The notes under the pieces: generated by a model
What the model was told of the DNA's origin: nothing
Seen by the model: the letters and a program-made list of their open reading frames with translations, nothing else
Database searches by the model: none
Position numbers and translations under genes: made by a program
Assembly (NCBI GenBank): GCA_945861765.1
Contig: CAMAWP010000030.1
Location: forward strand, 1 to 33,824
Direction: 5' to 3'
Source: Akkermansia muciniphila
GTDB taxonomy: Bacteria > Verrucomicrobiota > Verrucomicrobiia > Limisphaerales > SIBE01
DNA: 33,824 bases
Shown: piece by piece, positions 9,171-19,400 of the stretch
How positions within the stretch are numbered: position 1 is the first letter of the stretch
Layout: each line of letters starts with the position of its first letter

Positions 9171-9250
9171 TTGAAAGTGCGCCCAAGTGGACAGCATTGC
9201 CCCACTGGCATTGAATTAAGCCCCGATTTCGGAGCGTCGTTTTCATACTC

Positions 9251-9258
9251 GTGATCCT
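9251..9258 (+). repeat. Target-site duplication, left copy
   Basis: GTGATCCT lies immediately outside the left terminal repeat of element copy 2. It is repeated exactly at 9721-9728, immediately outside the right terminal repeat. This is an 8-bp direct repeat of the kind made by transposition. Confidence 0.75.
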
Positions 9259-9720
9259 GGTTCCCCGCTGTTTTCAGTGGAACCATTTCCGTGTCCGGGC
9301 TGGAAGACTCACTTTAAAGAGCTGCCTGGAGTTTGGACATTTTCCGGCCGCGTGCTGTTGTAGCCGATGAGGTTTGCGACTCACATCTCCCGGATGGGAG
9401 ATTTCAGAATAGCCCACCCTTTCAAGGGTGGGATTAGGAAGTAAATAGCCAAAGTCCCGAAGGGACGGTTGAACTATTCTCGGGCGATCCTTTGTCCTGA
9501 ACAGCCAGTAGGAGCTGGCGTAGGACATTGGGGGATTCGGCCGTCCCTGCGGAACTTATGCAATCGCCAATGCGAACCCGGCAGTGAACTGCCGGGCTAT
9601 TCTCGAATCTCCCTCCGGGAGACGAAGGCAGCCAATAGGTCCAAACTCCCGTCAGCCTGGCGGGATGAAAAAATATCTTCCTCCGCTGTGGACTTATTCC
9701 ATTGAAAACAGCGGGGAACC
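9259..9720 (+). mobile_element. 462-bp non-autonomous MITE-like element, copy 2
   Basis: The reverse complement of this segment matches copy 1 (318-784) over its whole length at roughly 90% identity by eye. It has the same 24-bp terminal inverted repeats (GGTTCCCCGCTGTTTTCA... at each end) and the same chain of internal palindromes. It is flanked by the exact 8-bp duplication GTGATCCT. There is no coding potential. Element ends starting GG with 8-bp duplications are compatible with families such as ISL3, IS6 or IS1595, but no transposase is present to decide. It lies 88 bp downstream of the pilin-like pseudogene. Confidence 0.8.
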
Positions 9721-9728
9721 GTGATCCT
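9721..9728 (+). repeat. Target-site duplication, right copy
   Basis: This is an exact copy of GTGATCCT (9251-9258), directly abutting the right terminal repeat. The following 9729-9790 is a non-coding tail with imperfect TACTCGTAATC-like words on both strands and nothing else recognisable. Confidence 0.75.
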
Positions 9729-9838
9729 AATCGCAATCTCTTGGGTGTAAGTTTCTTGGTGAGTAAGAGTACGATTACGAGTAGGAATCAGCGAGAAAGC
9801 GCGAACTCCCCGGGATCTGGCACACGAGGAACACTCTC

Positions 9839-10342
9839 CTACTTCATCATCACAGCTATCACGCTCGGTGCCGAGTAAACCATCACTCCACCAACCGAGG
9901 TGTAGCGGGCAACAGCAGTGATCTTGTCTCCGGTCGGATTACCCTCGCCCCACCTGAGATCGATCTGATAGCCCGTCCCGATGGACGTCGTCATCTCGTA
10001 CCGTTTCAGGTCCTCGGCCTTCAAGCTCCAAGTGTGGCGGGGCTTGGCAGATGCTTCATCGCTCCGTGGCAATAGCCCATCGTACATGAGAAAGTCGAGC
10101 GTTCCGGTGACTATCGGAATCGGCTTGGGGTGCTTGCGATTTCCAGCGTAAATCTTGACCACAAATCCATCTGGACCAGGAACTCCATCGAAATTCACGA
10201 CGACCGGCATCGCCAGAAGATTGAGCTCGGTAATGACCGTTCCGGCCGGTTCATGGGCTGTCGTTGACTGGACCTTTTTCTTTTGCCCCGACATGCAGCC
10301 GAGCAAGAAGAACGGGAGCAGTGATAGCGTGAGAATTCGCAT
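9839..10342 (-). CDS. Small lipoprotein downstream of the secretin gene
   Basis: The encoded protein is 167 residues from the ATG at 10342. The longer frame to 10417 adds 25 residues of no clear character. The N-terminus (MRILTLSLLPFFLLGC) is a lipoprotein signal with a lipobox LLGC, Cys at residue 16, followed by a polar linker. The rest looks like a compact beta-rich domain. I do not recognise the family. It is the last gene on the strand of the T2SS cluster, 77 bp after the giant secretin stop. Secretins commonly need a small outer-membrane lipoprotein (pilotin) or an accessory lipoprotein, so such a role is possible. This is inferred from position and lipoprotein character only; it does not resemble the known GspS or AspS pilotins to me. 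Confidence 0.75.
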   Translation of the reverse strand: MRILTLSLLPFFLLGCMSGQKKKVQSTTAHEPAGTVITELNLLAMPVVVNFDGVPGPDGFVVKIYAGNRKHPKPIPIVTGTLDFLMYDGLLPRSDEASAKPRHTWSLKAEDLKRYEMTTSIGTGYQIDLRWGEGNPTGDKITAVARYTSVGGVMVYSAPSVIAVMMK

Positions 10343-10419
10343 TCGAAGTCTCAGGTCCCCTCCCCTTCCCCAAAGGAGAAGGCCCGGATGAGTGGTTCGT
10401 TCGAGAACATCGATCACAG

Positions 10420-13400
10420 TTAGGTTGAGTCGCCCTTTTTCTTCTGCTTCTCTGGTTCCACAGGAGGAGAATTGTTCCTTTGTTTTGCGTCCGGCGTTTC
10501 AAGTTTTCTATTGGGAAAGAGAGGGTCGAGGAGTTGATTGCGAAAGCCGTCGCGTTGGATTTGATCTTTGTCTTTGATGGAAGAGTGTTCCAACTGATCT
10601 TGAGTTACCTTCTTGGGATCCATGATCGTGGAATCTTCGACGGCGTTCACCAGGACTTGAGGAGTCAGGAGGATCAGCAGTTCCTTACGATCAGACACCT
10701 TCGATTTACTTCGAAAGAGCACGCCGAGATAGGGAATGTCGCCGAAGAAAGGCACCTTCTTGATCCGAGTGTCATCGGAGATGCTGATCAAGCCGCCGAT
10801 GATAATCGTCTGGCCACTTTGCACACTCACTGAAGTCGTGGCTCGGCGTTCGTTGATGATCGGCACGCGAACAGTTCCTCCTTTGGCGCTTGATCCGACA
10901 TCGACAGTGGCGCTGCTCAAGGCGCTATTGGTCGTGCTGATCTCCATCTTCACGGCGCCGTCCGCGCCAATGCGGGGAGTCACGGCGAGGTTTACACCCA
11001 CATTTTCATATCGGAAGGAGTTGATCGTATCTCCGAACTGCGTTACCCGGCTGTCGGTGATGAGCGGCACGCGCTGGCCCACGTTGATCGTGGCGGGCTT
11101 GTTATCCGAGGTCAGGATTTGCGGGCGGCTCAACACTTCCAGGCGTCCCTCGTTTTCGAGGGCGCGGAGAAGAAAATCATAGTTGCTGCCCGTAACGGCG
11201 GCCGAGAATCCTCCAAAGGTTTTCAAGTCGCTGAGTGCGCCCAGGCTCGTTCCGGTCGCGAGTCTGGCATCCTCCACAGTCTTGGTGACATTCCATTCGA
11301 TACCCAGGTCGCGGGTGGAATCGAGAGTCACTTCAGCTAATAATACCTGTATGAGCACTTGAGGCTGCGGCTTGTCCAGCTTCTCGATCAAGTCCTTGAC
11401 CTGGGCGAAATAGCGGCGGTCAGCCGAGAGGAGCAACGTGTTGCTGACTTGCTCAGCGACGATGGCCACCTCGTGCTCCAGCATGCGCTGAGCGGTGCCA
11501 ACCGCGTCCTGGCCGAGCACCTGGGTGACTCGGGTCCGTTCTTGATCAAGGAACGCGCGAACAGCCGTTTGGATCTCCCCGGCTTGCGCGTTCTTCAAAC
11601 GGTACACTTCTGATTTCCGTTCCTGCGCCGCGCTCGAGTCCAACGTCTGGATGATGTCGGAGACAAGCGCCACGTAATGCTCCGTGCCGCCCACCAACAA
11701 ACTGTTCGTCCGCGGATCGACCGTCACATGCAGGGCGTTCTGCTCATCGCTGCCAAGCACTGCCGAAGCCCCTTCGACCCCGTCTTCAGCCGTCGTCTCT
11801 TCCGGCCCGTCAGGCGCATGGGAGTTCGGCTTAATCAGTGTGTATTGAATCGATCTTTGGCTGCCGGCTGGCTGGCCCGCTGGCTGGAGCCGGAACAGGC
11901 CTGACAACAATTCCGCCATCTGCCGGGCATCCGCATTTATCAACTGGAACACCTTGATCTTAGCTTGTCGCGGCGAGCTCGAGTCCATGCGCGCAATGAT
12001 CTGCTCCAGGAGCCCGACATAGTCCGCCGGTGCCGAGATGACCAGCGCATTCATCCGTGCGTCCGGTGTAATCAGGACTCCTTCTTTCAAGGCGGACGCG
12101 ACCACGTCCTTGCCGTCTTCCGTCCGCGTGATGAATTGCAAAAGTGAAGCGCTGTTGGGATGTTGATCGGGCAATCCCGTCGGCTTCGTGTTCAGAGCCG
12201 TGTTCAAAATCGTGGAAAGCGATTCAGCTCTGGCAAAACGCAGCGGAACAATCCGGATCTCGGAAACGCGCCCGACTTGGTCTGTGTCGAGCTTCTTCAC
12301 CAGCTCCGTGATGCGTTTGATGTCGCCTTCCCCGGCCGAAAGCACGATCGCGTTCAAGCGCTCGTCAGCCGTCACAACCACTGGCGACGCAGCTCCCGTC
12401 CCCGGCGGACCTGAGCGATAAAGCCCTTGCACTGTGAGCGCGACTTGCCGGGCGTCCGCCTTGGCCAGGGGCAGCACCTGCACAGTTAAACCCTGCTGGC
12501 CTTGGTCGCTATCGAGCCGCTCGATGAGTGAGGAGACCATGGCCATATCCTCGACCGACGCACCGACAATCAACGCATTGGCCCACGCGTCCGCGACCAC
12601 TGTGATTGGCTCCAGAGGCTCACCCTTAGTCCGAGCCGGACGGTTGACGAAGAGTCTTTGCAACGTGTTCTGAAGCTTGCTCGCTGTTGTTTGTTTGAGA
12701 GGGAACACTTTGAAATTCATCCGAGCGACGGTGTCCTCGGCGTCCAATTGCTGGATAATCCGGTCGGTGACGTCGAAGCTTTCTTTGCCCCCGGTGACCA
12801 GCAAAATATTAACCCGATCATCGGGAATGACGACCACGGGAATGGAGCGTTCGGTCGCGTTGCCGCCCCCGCCGCCTCCTCCCCCACCCTCGCCGGTGCG
12901 TCTCGCCCGAAAGAACTGCTCCAACACCGTGGCGAGGCTGCTGGCTTTGGCGTGTTTCAATTGATAGAGCCGGACGTTTCCCATCTCGGCAAAACCTCTG
13001 GTATCGACTTGCTTGATCACTTCCTTGATGACGAGAAGGTTTGCCGGGCTGGCTGACACGATCAACGTATTGCTGCGCGGATCGACTGTCACCGCCATGG
13101 CTTCGCGCTGCGATTGGGACCGTGGACCTCCAGAAGAAGCCCCGGAGGCTCCTGGACGGTAGAGCCCCTGTTGCACGAGTGATCGCAGCATGTTGGCGAT
13201 GCGTTGCGCATCGGCAAACTCAAGCGTGAAGGTCTGCACGAGACCGTCCGCCGCGGTCGGTTCAACATCAATTTTCTCGAGTAATCCCTTCATGATCTCC
13301 AGGTTCTCCAGGCTGGAGGAGATGATGAGAGCGTTGTTCAAGCTGTCGGTCTCAATCGTCACTTGATCTCGAGGGGATGATGGCTGGCCAACTCCTGTTC

Positions 13401-16400
13401 GGGTTTTTAACCGAGCGGCAAAGATACCGTCAAGTGTCGTCGCCACTCTGGCGGCGTCATTATGCCGAAGTGACAGCACCGTGAGCGCCATCGACGGGTC
13501 ATCCAGCTTTTGGTCGAGCTTTTTCAACAGGTCGTCAATCATCTGATTGTCATCGACACCCGCGGCCACGAGCAGGCTGTTGCTCCTTGGATCGGAGATG
13601 ATGATCGGCTTGTTGCGCTGGACATCCGGCGATCTCGCGGCTTGGTATCGTTGATTAAAAAGATTAATCAACGACGTCGTGACGGCGCGGGCATCCGCGA
13701 ACTTCAGAGGGACGAGTCGAATTCGACCGCCCAAAGCCGTCGGAGCCCGATCCAATTCTTTAACAAGCGATTCCACCAGGTCGAAGCTGTCTTTGGATCC
13801 GGTGACCAGAAGGCTGTTGCTCCGCGGTTCGTCGATGATGAGCACGCGCATGGAATCCGCCTCCTGCTTGCTGAGCGCGCCTTTCTGGGCCACTCGAGCA
13901 TCGAGCAATCGTTGCAGCGTCGCGGCCACGACCGTAGCATCCGAATTCTCCAATGCCACAATGCGAATGTCGCGAAGATCGAACGGCAATTGCCTGTCGA
14001 GCTGGGCAAGCAGGCTGTCGATGATGGCAAACCCTTTCCCGTTCCCCGCCACGATTAATGCTCGGGTCCGTTCATCGACCGTTACGTTTGGCTTGTCTTC
14101 TGTTCGCAACTGCGCCGCGCGCGGCCCGGTGAAAATATCATTGATCACTTTCTGGACAGTGACCGGGTCGGCGTGATTAAGGGCATAGACGCGGATACTG
14201 TCCAAGCCTGAAGCTGAGGGAATGTCCAATTGGTTGATGACCGTTTCGATCAGCGGCAACATGTCGGTGCGAGCGGCGACGATGAGGAAATTGGAGGTGC
14301 TGTCCGGTTGAACTGTCAGCGCCGCCCGGGCCTTTGGTTGTTCGGCCACCTGGGGTCTTTCATCCGGCAAGCCAGCGCGAAGGCGGGTGACCTGCGTGTT
14401 CAACCCCTCGGTTCCCGGCACGGCTGGCCCTTCTGCGAACACCGATTGCAAGAGCGGAGCCAGTCGAGTGGCCGAGGCATGTTTGAGCCGGAAGAGCTTT
14501 ACCTCCGTCACAAACCGATCGAGCTTGCGATCGAGGTCGCTGATGATTTTTTGGGCGAGATCCAGCGATTCGACTTGCCCGCTAAGAATGAGTGTGTTGG
14601 AGCGCGGGTCCACTGCGACGTTCAAAGGATTAACGAGCGCCTTGCCGGCGGTGCCTTCAGGTTCTCCGCGGCCGCCTGGCCCGGTGGCGAGCCGCTGGCC
14701 TTGCGTGAAGATCGTGGTCAAGGTTTGGACGACGGTTGTGGCGTCCGCATGTTGCAGGTGAACCAGCCGGACGTTGACTCCTTCTGTTACGGGCACTGTG
14801 TCCATCATTTCCACCACCGCGGCCAACGCCTTAAGATTGTCCGAGGTGGAAGAAAGGATCAGGCGGTTGGCGCCGCCCTGCCCGCCCAACACCGTATCGG
14901 CCATCACTTTGATCGGCTTCGTCAGGTCGAGCAAAACAGTTTTGCCCTCGTCGTTCTGGATTTTGAGCCGCCGGATCTGCTCCTGCAGTTCGCGGGCGTC
15001 CGGGGTGAGCTGACCGGCGACTCCCGGTCGGAGCATATTCTGGAGCACGTTCGCAAGCTGGGGAGCGGTTGCCTTCTTAAGCGACACGACCAATACCTCG
15101 GCTTCCGCGAACGGAGAGGGTGTATCCAGCGAATGGATCATGCTGGCGATCTGGTTGAGGGCGGTGTCGCGCGCGATGACGAGCAAGCCGCGGGTGCGCG
15201 TGTCAACGATGACCGTGAGCGGCTCGCCTGGGCGAATAATATTCAGTTGCGTCACCATTTGTTGAACCAGAGGAATGATCTTTTCCGGCAGGGCGTTGGT
15301 GAGAGCCACGAGCCTATATTCGAGCTGGGAACTCACCCCGGCGACATCGATCTGTTTGATCAATAGCTCCATCAGAGTGAAATCAGTTTGTTTGGCTCGG
15401 ACGATCACGCTGCGGGTGCGTGGCTCGGCAACGACCGTGATCTTTGGCACCGGCGCGACGGGACGGACCTCGCCGGGCTTTTGTTGTTGCTGTTGCTGCT
15501 GCTGCTGTTGGAGCTGCTGCTGCTGTTGCGGAGTGAGCGGGTCAGGCTTGAACAGGTCGCTCAAAGTCCGGGCGACCATCACCGGGTCGGCTTCCTTCAA
15601 TGGAAAGATGCGAAACTCGGCGTCGCTGCTGATGTACGAAAAGGACAAGTCGGAAATGATGCGATCGATCTGGTCCAGCTCGTGGGTGGGGCCGGAGAGA
15701 ATGAGCGCATTGGCATTCTTATCGATGGCAATCACCACTTCGGGATCAGGCTGTGGCGGTGACTTCTCATCGGAGACGGCAGAAGGAGAAACGTCGGAGG
15801 CGGGCGGCTGCTTCGTCTGCGAGGGCGATGTGGGTCCCGCTGGTTTATTCGGCTTTGAGGCCGGTTGGATTTTTTCCACCATGCGGATTTGGCCTTTGGA
15901 CATTTGCGGGTAGATGTTTTGGAGCATACGCGCCATCTGATCCACCGGAACACGCGACACGGGACGAAAGCGAACCTGGAGGCTCGTGTCGGGGCTCGAT
16001 CCATCCAAACGCGCGATCAAATCCTGGATTTGCACAATGTCCGCTGTCTTCCCAATGATCGTGATGGAATTATTGAAGCTATCGGAGTCGATCACTGGTC
16101 GATCCTCTTTAGGCCGACTGGCAAATACGGCATCCAGTTTGAAGGCGACGTCGAAAGCTTTTGCGCTATTCAGCCAAACAAAATGAACGTCCCGCTCGGC
16201 TCGATCTGGCGCTTTGTCGAGTGCCTTCAGCAGTTGCTCCACCATCTTGAATTGCGATGTCGTCCCCGAGATAACGAGGCTGTTGGACCGTTCATCAACG
16301 GCCACGTTCGCTTGAGCGGCTCGGGTGCCGAGGGTGGACGTCGTCCCTCGCACGCGCCCTTGCCCTCGGGTCGCGCTTTGCAGGAGTTGCTGAATCACCG

Positions 16401-19400
16401 CCGAAACCTCCCTGGCCTTTCCATTCTCCAGTTTGTAGATATGCACGTTGATTTCGTCGTCCACGCTCTCCTGATCAAGTTCACGGATAACGTTCATCAC
16501 CTCCTGGACGGCGTCAGCGGGACCATTCAGCAGAAGGCTGTTCGGACCCACCACCGGCGTGACAGTCACGCGCTGCAGTCGCGTTTGAGGTCCCCGGCTG
16601 GCAATCGTCTTATTGACCGCCTCCGCCAGATTCTCCGCGTGCGCTTTTTTCAGATGCACCGTTTGAATGACGCTCTTGCCATCCGGCTCCTCCTTGTCGA
16701 GGGTCTGAATCAGTCTTTCCGCCAGCGTCAGTTTCTCGGGCGGGCCTTGCACAATCACCGCGTTCAGCGCAACGGCAGGAGCGACGCGAATGCCCTTCGC
16801 ATCCGATAGAGCCTGCATCCCGACCCCTGGCCGCCACTGTGTTCGACGCGGGCGCGACTGGCCGGGCTGAAGCGGCTCGTTATCTGTCAGCATCGATTGA
16901 AGGACATCCGCGATTTGGGTCGGATCACTGTTCTGAAGTTTGAACGTGCGGATTTCACTGGTGACTTGCGCGGTTTTCTTCAGGTCCTCAATCAGCTTAT
17001 CTATCTTCAGGAATTGGTCTTTGGTGCCAATCGCCATGAGAACGTTGGCGCTCGCGTCTGCCTCGAACCGCGGAGCCAAACCCGCCGAAGCGCGCCCTCC
17101 TTTTTCGGCGAACAACCGCGCCAGCGTCGGCGCCAGCTCCGCGGCGTGGCCATCGGGAACTTGATAGGTGCGGACTTCCGCTTTTCCGAGCGCTTCCTCG
17201 CCATCCAACGTCTTGATCAGTTGCTCGACCTTTTCAAGGGTCGGCGTCGTGGCATCCAGCACGAGAGTGCGATCGTCGGAGGCAGGCGTGACGACCAGTC
17301 GTTCGTTCGGGTCCTGGGTGGAGGTCTGTCGGCCAAATAATTGGGAGATCATCGTGGCAATGGATGCGGCGGAGTTGCGCTGGAGCACGATCACTCGCAG
17401 TTGCCGTAAGCTGCCCTCGGCAGTCTGCTGGAGCTGATTGACGATTTCCTCGATCGTTTTCATGTGGGATTCGCCCGCCGTGATGATGAGCCGGTTGCTC
17501 AACTCGTCTCCCATAATCAGCGCGTCGGCAAGGCCGCCTTGCGGTCGGCCTTTCATCTGGTCCTGATAAAGGCTCTTCACTTTCGCCGCCACTTCAGAAG
17601 CGACCCCGTTCTTGAGCTGGATCAGATGCATCTGGCGCGGTTCCTTGGCCAGGATCGCATCCATCTGCTCCACGATCACTGCCGCGGCTTGCAGGTCCTT
17701 CGCCTCGCCCGAGACGATCAAGACGTTGTTCTGTTTGTCGGTGCCGACACTGACTCGCGGGATATTCCGGCCAGACGGAGTAATCCGAGACAATGCAGTG
17801 GAGAGCACCAACGCGACTTGCTCTGCTTCAGCCATCTTGAGTTTGAACACACGGGTCGAGGCGCTCTGCGGGCTAACGCTGTCCAACTGCTTGATAATTC
17901 CTTCAACGACCTGAAGCTCGTTCGTTTCGCCCGAGACAATCAACCGGTTCGCCGACGCATCAGCCAATATCAGTGTATCGGGGGGAAGCGTTCCCAGCCG
18001 GCTCTTGGCTTGGTCTTGGTAAAGAGTGCGCACCGTATTGGCAAGATCGATGGCGATGGCATTCGTCAAATCGTAAACCTTCGTATCGCGCGTGTCGCTC
18101 GTCGGCTTGCCCGTGCTCAACTGATTGAGAATGGCTTCGATCTGATCGAGGTGCTCAGCCTTGCCTGTGACAATCAGCCGACCAGTGCGCGGATCCCCGA
18201 CGATCTGCGCGTCGGCTGGGTCAGCTTCGCCCTTGTCTTTCCATTGATCCTGGTAAAGCTGTCTGACCAATGGCAGCAGGCGTTGGACGTCGCTGGCATT
18301 GCCCACCTCAAACGCCCGGGTTCGGCGCGCCGGACGCTTCTCGGTCTCCAACGTCTCGATGATTTGTCGAATCGCCGTCACCTGGTCTGGGGCGCCGTAC
18401 ACCATGAGCCTCGAGCCGGAAGCGTGCGGATAAATCGTGGCTGGCTTGGTCGGTTTCCCTCTGGACTGCTCGGTGTAAATCCGGTTCACGGTCGTGAGCA
18501 ACTCCTGGGCGTTGGCATTCTTCAATTCCACGGTCTGGAGTTCGCGCGCTCCAGGATCAGACTTGGTGTCGAGGGTCGAGATGACGGTCTCCACCTGCGG
18601 AATCAGCGAGGGTGGCGCCAGCACGATCAGCCGCTTGCCCGAGGGCTCTGGCGTGATGCTGACGATGTTGGTGATGCTGCGACCGTTGCTTTGCGCCGCG
18701 AAAACTTTCATCGCCAGCGCCGCGAGCGTGTCTGGGTCGTCGGTCCGCACATCAATCACTTTCAAGCTGCGCCCTTTTTCGACCCCTTCGCGGTCCAACT
18801 TCTCAATGATCGTTTGAGCGTCTTGCAGGTCGGCGCGCGAACCGGAGACAGTAACGCTGTTGGATTCTTTGTCCGGCGACACCGAGACGCGGCGGATCGG
18901 CTGGTTGCGGGCGTCAAAGCGGAGCATCGCGTTCGACACGACCATCGCCACAGCGACGGGGTCTGCGAGGGTCAGTTTGAAAACCCGTGCTCCGCCAGCA
19001 CCTTCCGGGGCTTGATCCAACTGCTCCACCACGCCAGCCACGGTCTTCAGCTCATCCTTCGGACCCGTGACAATCAGGCGGTTCGCGGCGGCGTCGGGGA
19101 GAATCTTGATCTGGGAAACGTATTCCGGCCCGCGTTGATCCTTCGAGATTTCCGTGACGAGGGCGCTGACCATGGGCGCCACAGTATTGGCGTCGCCCTG
19201 CTTGAGCTCGATGATGCGGAGCTCGCGAGGCTGAACGTCCGACCTTGTGTCAAGCTGCTGGATGACCTGCGAGGCGGCCTCGACAGCGCCAGATTCACCA
19301 GTCAGAACCAGGCTGTTGCTCCGGGCATCGACCAGAACTTTGATCTGCCTGGACTGCGTCGTGAGGCTTTTCTCCACCAGACTCGCCAGATCCTGAGCCA

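Noticed and set aside
14230-15366. A 378-codon open frame on the plus strand, opposite the secretin gene
   Set aside because: Same reasoning: it is a shadow of the repeat-encoding gene, with no recognisable domain or start signal.
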